This document shows positions 12,161-24,123 of a DNA stretch of 64,000 bases, piece after piece. The stretch comes from Artocarpus heterophyllus (lineage: Eukaryota > Streptophyta > Magnoliopsida > Rosales > Moraceae). The DNA is taken from NCBI GenBank assembly GCA_025403435.1, contig CM046338.1, positions 17,669,316 to 17,733,315 of the forward strand, written 5' to 3'. How positions within the stretch are numbered: position 1 is the first letter of the stretch; each line of letters opens with the position of its first letter. Both the position numbers and the translations under genes were made by a program. The notes under the pieces are model-generated. The model did not search any database and was not told the origin of the DNA. It saw nothing but the letters and a program-made list of their open reading frames with translations.

Positions 12161-13743
12161 TCTTCATGTTGAATCATTGAGAATCTATAATTTTTTTTAT
12201 ATGTGATTCTCATTAAAAATTCTCAAATTTAACAATCTACGGTTCTATAAAATTGTTAAATTTGAGAACAATTGTTTGAATTTCTGGTTGAATACAATTT
12301 GGTTTCCATTATACGGCACGTTTGCCGAAAAGATAAGAAACTGCTTTCATATGGTTTTGGATTCATTACTGCTGCTCAGAAAAGACGAGCAAAGGAAAAA
12401 TTAAAAAACGTTATTAACGTTTTGCTTGTATATATGCATACATATATATATGGATTTTTTTTTTTTTTTGGGGTCTCCTGGTTCGGGAATAAGGAAACCG
12501 GCGGCATCATTACCGTCGCCGGTGAGGGACTCCGCCGACGACCATGTGGCCGCGCCGGAAAGACAGCGCTGCGGCCTCTGGCTGCGGCGGAGCAAGAAAG
12601 CGGCGGCCACAGAGGCCGCCGCGTGAGGAAACCAAAAAAAAAAAAAAAAAAAGAGAGGGGCTTTCGCCGACGGCTGGCTCCACCACTGCCGGCGTCGGCC
12701 GGGTCTGGGCCTGGCCGGAGTAGAGGAGCTACGGCCGTTTGGCCGCAGCAAAGGGGTTGCGGCCGTTAGGCCGCCCGTCACTCACCCAGGGGTCGAAAGA
12801 CCCCTAGGGTTAATCGGGGAAAAGTTTGGGCCGAAGCCCAGATCTGAGTTACACGGGCCCGATTGGGCCCGTAATTCGTTCCAACCCAGGGATTCAAACC
12901 CCTGGGTTACCGAAAAAAAAAAAAAAAAAAAGGAGAAAGGGGATACACGGGCTGGCCCGTGACTGGATATTTCTACACGGGCTGGGCCCGTGACTGGTCA
13001 GTCCCCAGGGGTTCAACCCCTGGGTGACCCAAAAAAAAAGGGGGGGGAGCAAATAAAGGGGGGCTGGTTTAGGATCCGGGTAGGGTTCTCCCGACCCGGT
13101 CCAGCCTCGACCCTGTCAATGTTGACCTTGACCAATTTTTTTTTATTTTTTATTTTTAAGTTGGTCAATTTTGGTACAATTTTAAATTCAAATATTGATA
13201 TTTTATATATATTTTGAGATGAATTAATTGAAGCAACATGTCACCAAAGTGGCATCTCTTGTGGAAATTAATTTGTTTTGAAATATAAAAGGTTGTGTTT
13301 ATATAACTTATGTGAATATTGACCGACCCAAAGGAAGGCAATATTTGACAGAATTGCATGTACACCTGTGGTGATAAACACATGATGATTATTCGGTTTT
13401 ACATGTAAACAATAAATCGGCCCAAAGGAAGATTTATTGTTTGACATATTCTTATTGTCAGTATTTGATTACTACACCAAGATATCACTTACAAGTTAAT
13501 ATTTCTGTCTAAAGACTAAATATTAATGGAGTGCCCGATATCTTGAGATGGGTTTACCTTTATTTGGATTTATTATTGTTATTATGGATTCTTATGTGAG
13601 CTTGTTTTGGTTTGTTTATTTTGTTCTCTGATTCAGCTACTAGTTTTGCCTCTAATATTACTGCCAACATTAATTCAATTCATATGCTGAATGGTAGCAA
13701 CTTCAAATCATGACAAGAGAACCTCCTAATAGTTCTTGGAGTC
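12161..13743 (+). other. Untranslated leader of the nested copia, with a GC-rich low-complexity section
   Basis: Between primer site and gag lie about 1.6 kb without a credible gene. The part from 12470 to 13110 is strikingly GC-rich (GGCCGC and CGCCG words, A homopolymers up to 19) in AT-rich surroundings. It repeats motifs such as ACACGGGCTGGGCCCGTGACTGG (about 12946-12996, twice) and CCAGGGGTTCAACCCCTGG palindromes. From 13310 to 13450 the phrase GACCGACCCAAAGGAAG occurs in two variants. The long open frames in this section follow from its base composition. Confidence 0.7.
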
Positions 13744-16700
13744 ATGGATCTCGACCTTGCATTAAGGGTTCCTTCTCCCGCACCTCTTACAGATAAAAGT
13801 TCCTCTAATCAAAAGAAGGACAAGGAAAGGTGGGAGAAGTCAAATCGCATGTGTATGATGATCATGAAGAAGGCCATTCCAGAAGCATTCAGGGGCACTA
13901 TATCGGAAACGATAAAGACAGCCAAAGAGTTCTTTGAGGACATTGAGAAGAGATTTGCCAAAAATGAAAAGGCTGAAACAAGTACACTTTTGGCAAACCT
14001 CATCTCAATGAGATACAAAAGTAAGGGGAACATTAGGGAGTACATCATGGAGATGTCTCATCTTGCTTCAAAATTAAGAGCACTTAAGCTTGACCTTTCT
14101 GAGGACTTACTAGTGCATTTAGTTCTTATATCTCTTCCTGCATATTTCAGTCAGTTTAAGGTGAGCTATAACTGCCAAAAGGAGACTTGGTCTCTTAATG
14201 AGCTCATCTCATATTGTGTGCAAGAAGAGGAAAGGTTGAAGGAAGAAAAGACAGAAAGTGCTCACTTGGCTAATACTTCCAAGGACAAAGGGAAGAAAAG
14301 GAAGAAGGATAAGGAAGCTGCAGTTACAGCACCTCAAAAGAAGCAATAAAAGAGACCGGTTGATCTGGAAGGTACGGGTTGTTTCTTCTATGGAGCTGCA
14401 GGACATAAGAAGAAGCATTGCACCAATTATCACGCTTGGCATGCTAGAAAAGGTATGCTTCTTAATTTAGTTTGTTCTGAGGTTAATTTAACTTCGGTAC
14501 CTGAACACACTTGGTGGATGGATTCTGGTGCAACCACTCACATTAGTGTGTCTATGCAGGGATGCCTGAGATGCCGAAAGCCAACTGATGGTGAAAGATA
14601 CATCTACGTAGGCGATGGCAAGAAAGTTGAAGTTAAAGCAATATGAAAATTTAGATTATTATTAAAGACTGGATTTTATTTGGATCTTGATGAAACATTT
14701 ATTGTACCGTCTTTTAGACGAAATTTGATTTCTATTTCAGCTTTGGACAAATCTGCTTATTCTTGTTCATTTGGAAATGTAAAATTTAGTTTGTTTCATG
14801 ATTCAAATTTAGTTGGTTCCGGTTCTTTATCAGGTTACGATAATCTTTATTTGCTTGATACAATTGCTTCATTTAATGAATCCTTGCAATTAAGTACATG
14901 AGGTATAAAGAGAAAATTAACCAATGAGAATTCAGCTGCGTTATGGCACAAGAGATTGGGTCATATCTCCAGAAGGAGAATAGAGAGACTTGTGTCAGAC
15001 GAAATTCTCGACCCCTTAGACTTTACAGATTTTGATATTTGTGTTAACTGTATTAAGGGAAAACAAACCAATAAAAGGAGATTTGAGGCCAACAGGACTT
15101 TGGACGTCTTAGAACTTATACATACAGACATTTGTGGGCCATTCCCTACGGCTTCTTGGAATGGTCAACAATATTTTATAACGTTCATAGATGATTTTTC
15201 CAGATATGGCTACATATATCTCATTCATGAAAAGTCACAGTCGCTGGATGTGTTCAAAATTATAAGGCTGAAGTTGAAAATCAACTTAGCAAAAGGATTA
15301 AAAGCGTCAGATTTGACCGTGGTGGTGAATACTATGGTAGATATGACAGTTCAGGTGAACAACGTCCAGGACCGTTTGCTAAGTTCCTAGAGGAAAGCGG
15401 TATCGTCCCACAGTACACAATGCCAGGTTCGCCCACTATGAATGGCGTTGCTGAAAGACGAATAGAACGCTTAAGGACATGGTGAGGAGTATGATTTCTC
15501 ATTCTACCTTACCAAAATCACTCTGGGGAGAAGCACTTAAGACTGCAGCGTATATCCTTAACAGGATTCCAACTAAAGCAACTACCAAAACCCCTTACGA
15601 ACTTTGGACGGGCAAGAAGCCTAGTCTAAAGCATTTGCATGTTTGGGGATGTCCAACTGAGGCAAGGCCTTATAGGCCTAATGAAAAGAAACTGGACTCG
15701 AGGACGGTTAGTTGTTATTTTATTGGATACTCTGAAAGATCCAGGGGGTACAAGTTTTATGATCCCACGACCAAATCGATATTTGAGACGGGAAATGTCA
15801 GGTTCTTTGAGGATGTCGAGTTTGCGAGGGGAGATATAGTTAGGGACTTTGTCTTTGAAGAGGAATATGTTGATATTCCTACAGCTGTTATTGACATTGA
15901 TCAGGTTTCTACTCCTGAAATCGTTCAAGAAGCAGACCCAAATCAAGACAATGTCAGAGAACCTCCTATTCCAGAAATTGCTCCAGAAGAACAAACTCAA
16001 CCACCTCAAGAACCTATGCCATTAAGGAGATCCACTAGAGAAAGGAGAAGTGCGGTGCCAGATGATTATATTGTATTTCTCCAAGAACATGAGTATGACA
16101 TTGGTATGGTGGAAGATGATCCAATCAACTTCCGTCAAGCCATGGAAAGTTCTAGATCTCAAGAGTGGATTGATGCCATGAATGAAGAGATAAAGTCTAT
16201 AAAAGACAATGACGTTTGGGATCTTGTCCCATTGCCTGAAGGTACGAAACTCGTTGGTTGCAAATGGATATTTAAGACCAAAAGGGATTCAAAAGGCAAT
16301 GTGGAGAGGTATAAGGCTCGTCTTGTCGCTAAAGGCTTTACACAGAAAGAAGGCATTGATTATAAAGAGACTTTCTCTCCGGTTTCTTCGAAAGACTCTT
16401 TTAGGATTATAATGGCATTAGTGGCATATTTTGATCTTGTGTTTTTTTAGATGGATGTTAAGACTGCGTTCCTCAATGGTGACATTGATGAAACAATCTA
16501 TATGGTGCAACCAGAAAACTTTGTGTCAGGAGATGCAAAGAAGATAGTTTGCAAATTAAAGAAATCTATCTATGGGCTCAAGCAAGCTTCTCGTCAATGG
16601 TATTACAAATTTCATCAGGTTATCATCTCGTTCGGTTTTGAGATGAATTTGGTCGATGATTGTATATACCATAAGTTCAGTGGGAGTAAGTATATTTTTC

Positions 16701-17695
16701 TGGTTTTATATGTCGATGACATTTTGCTTGCCAGCAACGATATAGGCTTGTTGCACGAAACCAAGAGATTTCTATCAAAGAAATTTGAGATGAAGGATCT
16801 TGGTGACGCCTCTTTTGTGTTGGGTATACAGATACACCGGGATCGCTCTCGGGGTACTTTAGGATTATCACAAAAGGGCTATATCGAAAAGATTCTTAAT
16901 AGATATGGCATGCAGGATTGTAAACCAGGTGATACCCCTGTAACTAAGGGAGACAAGTTTAGTCTCAAGCAGTGCCCTAAGAATGATTTTGAGGTTAAGG
17001 AAATGCAGAAGATTCCTTATGCGTCAGTAGCAGGGAGTCTAATGTATGCTCAGGTTTGTACGCGTCCTGATATTGCGTACGTTACAGGGATGTTAGGCAG
17101 ATACTTAATTAATCCTGGAAAGGATCACTTGGTAGCAGCCAAACGAGTCTTGAGGTATTTTTAAAGAACAAAGGATTACATGCTTACATATCGGAGGTCA
17201 AAACAGCTTGAGATCATTGGGTATACTGACTCTGATTTTGCTGGATGCCAAGATAGTATGAAATCTACATCGGGCTATGTCTACCTTCTGGCTGGAGGTG
17301 CTGTCTCTTGGAAGAGTGCTAAACAGTCTCTTATAGCATCTTCTACAATGGCGACAGAGTTCATAGCATGTTATGAGGCGTCCAATCATGGAATATGGCT
17401 GCGGAATTTTGTCACGGGGCTGCGTATAGTGGACAGTATTCAAAGACCACTCAAGATATTTTGTGACAATAAGTCAGCAGTTTTGTATTCCAACAACAAC
17501 AGGAGCTCGACGAAGTCAAAGCATATAGAGATTAAGTTTCTAGTTGTGAAAGAAAGAGTTCATAGTGGACAGTTGTCTATATAGCACATCGGCACAAACT
17601 CCATGATTGCGGATCCGCTTACTAAAGGATTGCCACCCAAAATGTTTCATGAGCACACTGCTCGTATGGGTGTCATATCATTTCAAGATATTTAG
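13744..17695 (+). pseudogene. Copia gag-pol of the nested element with premature stops
   Basis: Gag starts at ATG 13744. Domains in order: gag (LANLISMRYKSKG region), zinc knuckle near 14376-14420 with one cysteine changed to tyrosine, protease DSGATTH near 14521, pre-integrase WHKRLGH near 14944, integrase with HTDICGPF near 15121, RT with [15 protein letters not shown] near 16321 and YVDDILLAS near 16709, RNase H with GYTDSDFAGCQDS near 17220 and the final KGLPPKMFHEHT block ending at 17695. In-frame stops occur at 14347, 14644, 14899, 16448, 17162 and 17582. Frameshifts lie near 15265 and 15460. Several stops fit single C-to-T or G-to-A changes (CAA to TAA, CAG to TAG, CGA to TGA). Confidence 0.9.
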
Positions 17696-18112
17696 TTTTA
17701 GTGGGAGTTTGTAATTTTAAATGCTCTTATGATATAGACATTTTTCGGTTATTTCGGTTTATGGATATTTGAGGTTATTTTCTGCAGAAATAAAGTTTTC
17801 AGTTTATTCACACTCTGATTTTGGTATGGTTTGATCTCACTAAAGTTTTCAAGTGGACCAGTTAGAAATAAGCATGTTAAGATCACATTGCATGAAATTT
17901 CCATGCTACACATCCATGCTTGATCTTGTCATTAGTTGTATTGGTATATGTGATCATTGATGGGTCTAGTTACGACATATGTAACGAAGGTCGCTTTGGT
18001 CCTATATTGATATGATTAATGGACAAGATTGTTGAGGTGCATAAGGTTTTGATAGCAAAATTCATGAGCTCATAAGGTATAATTCACATTTATAAAGTTT
18101 CATATAGCCCTA

Positions 18113-18122
18113 AGTGGGAGAT
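18113..18122 (+). other. Polypurine tract, nested copia
   Basis: AGTGGGAGAT lies immediately before the 3' LTR (TGTTGGATC). This is the usual copia arrangement for plus-strand priming. Confidence 0.8.
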
Positions 18123-18587
18123 TGTTGGATCAAAATCCAATTATGGGCCAATATATTAAATAAATGTGAATTAAAGGCTATCAATAACGTTGCCCAATTA
18201 AAAGTGATCAATTTAGGTTTTGGGCTTTTAATGCATCATTAAGTGTGGGCCTTCTATGTGTAGAGACCAAAAGGGAAATTACTAATTTTATGATGGGCTA
18301 AATTGGTAATTAAGGATAATTGCTAGGGTTTAGCAATTATATAAAGGGGTTGTGGTCCCCAAGTCAGTACGTACATTGTTTTTCTGTTACCCATCTACAG
18401 AGAGATTACAGAGCATTCTGATATGGAGGATTTACGTACCAGACTTGGAAGATCCTCAACCAAATGACTCAAGAATCACATTCAATCTATGGATTCAGGT
18501 TAGCTTCCGCATCTTATTAATATTCTTGATGATTTGACATGAACGATCCTGGGTGATGATGGTTTTCATCACAATTTTATTCTAACA
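18123..18587 (+). repeat. 3' LTR of the nested copia element
   Basis: It has the same 465-bp length as the 5' LTR, running TGTTGGATC to TTCTAACA, and is followed by the CTCGA target duplication. Confidence 0.93.
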
Positions 18588-18592
18588 CTCGA

Positions 18593-18714
18593 AGCATAGA
18601 AAGCACTTGTTTTCTCCAAACCAAGAAGTTTCTAAGTTTTGTAGAAATAGGATGAGTAAAAGAAATAGGAACAAACCGTGAGAAGGAAGAAGAAGATCCG
18701 TCATCGGCAGCCAT
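18593..18714 (-). pseudogene. N-terminal piece of the outer copia gag, cut by the nested element
   Basis: The minus strand from ATG at 18714 encodes MAADDGSSSSFSRFVPISF and continues to a typical copia gag start (KLRNFLVWRKQVLSMLR) that ends at the CTCGA duplication. The frame resumes at about 11674 on the far side of the insertion. Confidence 0.8.
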
Positions 18715-18752
18715 GGCCTCCCTCTGATTTGCAACTCCGAATTTGGCAGTTA

Positions 18753-18764
18753 GCTCTAATACCA
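18753..18764 (-). other. Primer-binding site of the outer copia
   Basis: On the minus strand TGGTATTAGAGC directly follows the 5' LTR. It is one base away from the standard plant tRNA-iMet site TGGTATCAGAGC. Confidence 0.85.
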
Positions 18765-19037
18765 TGTTATGATTCTAAACAAATCTAAACAATGGAATCG
18801 AACAAGAAACAATAAAGTAGAAAGAGAGATTTTGAGCTTTAAAGAACTCTTTTGGAGAAAATGTTGTATTCTATTATTGATACTTTGATAAGTTGCAATA
18901 CAGCTTTTAAGTAGCTATTGTATAGTTTCCTTTCAGAAATGAATACATGCCACGTGTAGTGACTGTCTAACTAACTAACTAACTAACTAGTAACTAACTA
19001 ATAGCTATACTACCTATTAGATCCTGTTACACTAACA
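18765..19037 (-). repeat. 5' LTR of the outer copia element (273 bp)
   Basis: It is uninterrupted, with TGTTATGATTC and TTACACTAACA at its two plus-strand ends. It preserves the empty site for the MITE-like insertion seen in the partner LTR. Confidence 0.9.
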
Positions 19038-19440
19038 ACGACAAACTCATGATGAACAACGATCACAGATCCATGAGCATCAGTGATAGCACACTCATCC
19101 TCAAGCTTTGCTCCTGCCGCTAATTGACAGACACCAGCATCGCTTGTCCTCCACCTTTGCTCTTTTCCAGCAGTCCATTACTTGGTGTTGTCGCCAACAA
19201 ATCTTAGCTTTTGTCTTTGGAGGAAAAAAAAAGTAAAGAGAAAACAAGAGTGATAGTGGTGTTAAGGAGTGAGAGGAAAAATGAGGAAGTTTTGGTCTGC
19301 TAGTTTTTAATATAATAGGCATTTTTGGAATTTTATTTGGTGTAAATCTATGTCCATATCAAAATAGCCATTTAAAGTTTTCTAAAATTCAGCCTGCTAA
19401 TTTTAATTACTCATTTATCTTAGCCTAAATCCCTCATTGC
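19038..19440. other. Intergenic sequence of unknown origin
   Basis: The part 19038-19310 is less AT-rich than its surroundings and has a 73-codon minus-strand frame (19101-19322) with no recognisable domain. It might be remains of the locus the outer copia entered. I see no motif that assigns it. Confidence 0.3.
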
Positions 19441-19725
19441 CTTGAAACTGTCTTTTATGCTATTTGAAGAACTTTTTATTTTTCTTTATCTTCTCCCTTA
19501 AAAAACATTCAGTGATAGATTGAGAAGAAGAAGAAAAGAAATATAACCAATAAAAAAGCATGTTAAATCCCAACCTAACCCAACCTGTAAAAGCAATTGA
19601 AAGATTGCATATCATGATTTTTAGGGGGCATTTTTTTTATGCAGGTTTCTTTAAAATGGTTTAAAATTGGTCCTTTGACTTCTAATTTTGAACACAACTT
19701 TTATATATTTTCAGACAAGAACAGA

Positions 19726-19762
<37 letters not shown>

Positions 19763-19764
<2 letters not shown>

Positions 19765-20309
19765 GTCTGTTTAATAAATAGATTCAAATTAGTGATTTGA
19801 TTTAAGTTAGTGTGATTTGAATTAGGATTTGAGTTAGTGATTTGAATTGTTATCCAAATTAATGTTTGGATGTACATTTAAGTTTTAATCTAAGTATAGA
19901 ATAAAATTGAAATTTGTGTTTGGTGAGGTTGTGAAAATGATTTTTTATTTATCAACAAATCTAATAAATCTTAATGTTAATGATTCTAAAAAATATGCAA
20001 TATGAACCTTAATTTATTCCTCTTTTCACTTTGAACACAATAAAAAAAGAATCATTTCAATTAGATAACAAATGAAGAAGTTATGATTTTTTTTCCTCAA
20101 ATATAGGAGAGAGAATGTTAGTTTTTACTGTAGCAGAGATATCCGAGTATCAAAAGTTTAGGGGGGAGTCAAAACTTTAAAAACTTGGATTCTTGATATT
20201 CAAAGAATTCAGATTTTGGGGAAAACAAACACGTATTCAAAGGATTCTTAATTCTTGGATCCAAATTTGAGTCCAAAGAATCCAAAGAGTTCTCGAAGCA
20301 AACGGGCCC
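19763..20309. mobile_element. MITE-like element, copy 2 (547 bp)
   Basis: It aligns along its full length with 2526-3070. The ends are GGGTCTGTTTAATAAAT and GCAAACGGGCCC. The flanks are TAT on both sides, but the left flank lies in an AT microsatellite, so the duplication could be fortuitous. Confidence 0.72.
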
Positions 20310-20715
20310 TATATCTATCAGGATAGACGGCCACCCCACTTGAATTTTTTTTTTTCTATATCATTTTAGGTGTGAAATCTAAAATTTGTAATTTGTTGTT
20401 TTAAAATTTTTAAAAATCTAGATTTGTTTTACCTTATTGTATGTAAAATTTCTTACTTGATTTAAGTGTTAAATATGATAATATTTTTACTACATGTCTG
20501 CCCTTATGACATATATATATTTTTTGGCTTTAACCTTATTTTGGAATTTATGTACAATTTTTCTTGTTCAAATTTATGCAACATTTTATTGAGCTTTGAC
20601 TACTCAATTTGTGTGGCACAAATCTAAAACTCTAATATTGTATTATAAATACAAAGGTTTGCTTTTTTTTGGGGTATTATTTAAAATTTATTTTTTAATT
20701 CAAAGAAAGAAAAGT

Positions 20716-20769
20716 AAGGATTTTCAAGAGTTCTATCAAGCCAAGGATTTTCAAGAGTTCTATCAAGCC
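20716..20769 (+). repeat. 27-bp tandem duplication
   Basis: AAGGATTTTCAAGAGTTCTA plus seven bases is repeated exactly twice head to tail in non-coding DNA. Confidence 0.85.
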
Positions 20770-21708
20770 ATGGAAAACAGACAAAGTAACTAAAATTAAA
20801 CCAAATCAATCTAATTGGTTTAGCCTATTCCAAAAAAAAAAAAAACTATTGGATTGTTTTTTTTTTCCTAAGAAAACTATTGGATTGGTTTGTGGTTTTA
20901 GACATTTCAAACACATAAACCTACTGAACTCACTAAAATTATTTTATAACTTTTTTTAAAATTTATCTCTAGTGCTTGTCATACTTCTCTTTATTTGCAT
21001 AAATTTTTTTTTTGGTAATTTATGTTGTTTATGTTTTATTATAAATTAATTAAGATTTTAAATACTTTATAAAGTTTCAAAACAATTAATGGTATATTTT
21101 ACAAGATCGTCTCAAATTTTTTACATGCCAAAATTCATTTTGATTATAATTCTGAACCGATCATACTAATAATTTGGTTTCTCTTAAAAATTTCAAACGA
21201 CCACAACCACTCAAAAATAGCTTAACATTTTTTGTTTGGTTGGTTGTTCTTCCTTTCAACCTAACCAAACTGATTATGAACACCGTTGAGGTATGCCATT
21301 GATGTTGGTCTTGGCCTTTCCAGTTTCTTTTTTTTTTTTTCTCCTTTCTCTTTTTTAGAATGCTTAAAAATACAATGAATTAGAGAGCAAGATAAATTTC
21401 TTATATTCGCAATATTCAATAACGATGGACAGATTGTTCCATGTTGGTACGAAAAAATAAATTCCTCATTTAGACACTTCCTAAAATATGATACTATAGC
21501 CAAAATGCAAAAATACAACTTGAATACAATCTTGGACCCATTTGCGCCTATTATAACAATGGTACCACAATTTTCTGATCATGCATTTGGCAAATGAGTT
21601 AAAACTCATGAAATTTATGAGTTTGAACTATGACTAGTATAAAGCTCTCACACAGTATAATGTAAAACAAAAGTATGCGATAATGTAAAACTCTCATATA
21701 CAACATAT

Positions 21709-21978
21709 AAAGTGTAGGTGATTACACTTTAGAAAGAATAAAAAGAAAAAAAAATAAAACACACTTTGCTTCTTTCCCTCTTTGTCGTTTCACTCATATA
21801 GGAGTTCTCTCAAAGAGAAAACCCTTTTAAAGGGCATGTAAAGAGTAAAAGAACCTAAGTCCCACATTTAATATTTTAATATGGAAGGCCAAGTTCTTAT
21901 AAGTTCGCGTGTAGGTGTGTGTTTATGTTTATATTTTTAAGATGTAGAACTCATGTTGCTTTCATCCTTTACACCCCC
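21709..21978. repeat. Dispersed repeat, copy 2, with inverted-repeat end
   Basis: It corresponds to 2168-2421. The inverted-repeat part (21832-21978) begins GGGCATGTAAAGAGTAAAAG and ends CATCCTTTACACCCCC. The arms are more diverged than in copy 1. Confidence 0.55.
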
Positions 21979-21979
21979 A

Positions 21980-22580
21980 TTGGATTGGTTCTGAATAATT
22001 TTTTATTTAATCTTCTATAAAAATTTGTCAAGTATTTTGGGTTGATAGTTAATTGAAAAAACATAAAGAGATAAGTTGATTAATGTTTTAGATGAAGAAA
22101 CATAAAGAGACATATGGATCTGTGAAAGCATGGATTAAAAAATTGATATTTCTACTAAAATGTTTAAGGAATTTATGTATTTTGGAATTAATGATATGGA
22201 AATATAAGTATCATATCCTTTCTAGAGAATATATAAAAATTTCTATGAAAATTTCTATAGTCATCGATATTTTGATGGAAATATTAATTTTTATAAATAC
22301 TATAATGTTAAATAATAAAATATCAAGAAATTTTACATAAATTTTCACAAAAATATCGACAAAATATCTGTATTTTGTATTTCTTTTTTAATTTATTTTG
22401 AAATCTTATAAAATTTGTGTCATTTTTATTTATTTTTCTGATATAGTCTTTCACAAATTTACTTTTTAATGTGATAAAATTCATATTTTTATTTACTCAT
22501 ATTTTTATTTACCTTTTAAATGTAGTTGTACATTTTTGAATCCTAAAGAATTTTATATAATAGGATGGTCAAATCGATGA
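21980..22580. other. AT-rich intergenic, no gene seen
   Basis: Very AT-rich sequence. The 82-codon plus-strand frame at 22092-22340 has no recognisable domain and a composition typical of chance. Confidence 0.5.
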
Positions 22581-24123
22581 AGTAATAAAACTGAAGGAGA
22601 ACTTGAGAAGTTAAGAACTTGGTATTTATTGATACCTATTTTTTCACAAGGTACAAGCCTAGCCCATATCTCGTGACATGGTCCAAGGTAAGGTACATTG
22701 ACCTAAGCCACGAGGCAGGGTCCTCCAAGTGAGTCGTGGTTTGGTAGACCAAGAAGCATGAATAGGCCCGTTTTATTAGTCTAATTAGATTTTTAACTCA
22801 CTTTGGAGATTTTAAATCTAGTTGGAATTAGAATAAAATGAGTATAGAGGAAATTAGAGTAAAATAGAGCCAAAAAAGCCTGCTTAAAAGTGTAACCCAA
22901 CACTAGGTAAAGCCCATTTTTTGACCCATTCATGCACCCATCGCGCTAACTTGCCCGCCACGTTAGCCTTAGTAGCTCACCCAAGGTAACCTAGCTATAG
23001 GGTCATGTGACTTCTTCCATAGAAGACAAACTTCCTTTCAATCAGGGCGAGTCAAAGGCGAACCTAGCCCTAAGGTATGAGCTTTGCCTGAAATGGCAGG
23101 GCGAATATCCTGTTGCATGGACACATTTGTAGTAAGCCACCCAGAGTGGTGCTTTTAGTTTGGTTGACCATTAAATGCCATTGACAAATCCAAACCCATG
23201 CTGAAGATCGAATTCAAATATGAGAAGGAAACTTTCTGCGGTGGAAAGTTGCCACATATGGCTGCTCCCGCGAAACTAGACCTGGAACTACCCTCAAACA
23301 TATGCCCAAAGTAGGAAGAGCCCAACCGAACTAGATCTCCATTTTTCTTTATAAATAAGCCCTTGGTACCCTTAGAAGAGGACTTGTGAACCTTATTCTA
23401 CTTAGACCACCACCTCAAAGCCTCCATAGCCACCTTAACTACCATCTTCTCCACCATCTAATTTTCACCTCAAAAATCTATAATCACCACCTCCTTTACG
23501 GTCTAACCACCATACCATTACCTTAAACTGCTACCAAACTGCCTCAAAGCTTCCATAAACTTCATTACCAACCTCAACCTGCCTAGGAAAGACAGTTCTA
23601 AGACCCAACTAGACCATTCCCACTTGCAAAAAAACTCAAGCTTCTATATTTTCTAGCGAGTCCCAAAATAGTTCAAGATCTACACAACTACTTCAACCTT
23701 TCCAAACTGCCCAAAAGCCTCTACAAACTCCACCTTCAACCACAAGCCATCAAGGAAAAGCTATATCACCACCAAACTCGACCTTTCCTTGCTTGTTGGG
23801 AAACTCAAGCTCCATGCTTTCTCGAAAATTTCAAGAACACTCCAATTCCATGTTTCACCTTATTTGAATCCGAAAGCACCATAAGACTTTGCCAAAACAA
23901 GGATTTTCCATGACCTAAATGACCTTCATGAACAAGGAGAACCAAAGCCACCATTAAAGGATTGCTACCTTTTCTCCCTCTAAAATCTCTCTCTATGCCT
24001 TGAACTACCCTACCTGTCAGAGTCATTTTCCCATGGGACTGTTTCACTCGTTAGGAATCCTTTCTTATGAAGTTGTTCCACCTATTAAGGACCCTTGCTC
24101 AGAAAGCTACTGCACTTGCGGGA
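22580..24123. other. Unassigned repeat-like sequence left of the LOG-carrying element
   Basis: The base composition changes abruptly to GC-richer sequence near 22650. There is a good TATA box (TTTATAAATAAGCCC near 23350) followed by a CCACC-rich leader-like section with diverged repeats of CCTCAAAGCCTCCA (about 23413, 23543, 23712). The sequence continues on the other side of the LOG-carrying element at 32319-32752. It may be an LTR or promoter region of another element; no coding domain or clear LTR ends were found. Confidence 0.35.

Larger units (their letters stand above)
11680..18587 (+). mobile_element. Nested Ty1/copia retrotransposon, plus strand, complete with LTRs
   Basis: Two 465-bp LTRs (11680-12144 and 18123-18587) bracket a primer-binding site, a long GC-rich leader, a gag-pol region and a polypurine tract. 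The 5-bp target duplication CTCGA is perfect (11675-11679 and 18588-18592) and lies inside the gag of the outer element. The LTRs differ at about 9 positions by eye (about 2 percent), mostly transitions. Total length is 6908 bp. The coding region has several premature stops and two frameshifts, so the copy is not autonomous despite its youth. Confidence 0.93.
2424..19037 (-). mobile_element. Old Ty1/copia retrotransposon, minus strand, hosting later insertions
   Basis: The two LTRs (TGTTATGATTC...TTACACTAACA) lie at 18765-19037 (5' LTR) and 2424-3241 (3' LTR, enlarged by an inserted element). A primer-binding site matching the TGGTATCAGAGC type touches the 5' LTR, and a G-rich polypurine tract touches the 3' LTR. 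Decayed gag, integrase, reverse transcriptase and RNase H remnants run on the minus strand between them. The LTRs differ at roughly 10 percent of sites by eye, so this is the oldest full element here. No matching 5-bp target duplication flanks it (TCCAT on the left, ACGAC on the right). Inside are two solo LTRs, an inverted-repeat element and a complete younger copia element. Confidence 0.88.
19450..21720. repeat. Duplicated non-coding block, copy A (expanded by insertions)
   Basis: The parts 19455-19670 and about 21080-21720 align in order with 33340-34160. Shared landmarks are AAGCAATTGAAAGATTGCATATCA, ATTTGGTTTCT, GGTTGGTTGTTCTTCC, AGAGAGCAAGATAAATTTCTTA and AGACACTTCCTAAAATAT. The 1.4 kb between the two parts in this copy is absent from copy B and includes the MITE-like element. 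Minus-strand frames at 21261-21518 and 33807-34004 share a peptide-like stretch (YFRK.LNEE), so the block may descend from a gene fragment, but no family is recognised. Confidence 0.6.

Noticed and set aside
12272..12781. Long overlapping open frames (165 and 126 codons) in the nested copia leader
   Set aside because: They follow from GC-rich low-complexity sequence and encode Arg/Ala/Pro- or Lys-rich chance peptides; they lie before the true gag start.
2419..19042. Target duplication of the outer copia
   Set aside because: The left flank TCCAT and right flank ACGAC do not match. Rearrangement or decay is possible, so none is claimed.
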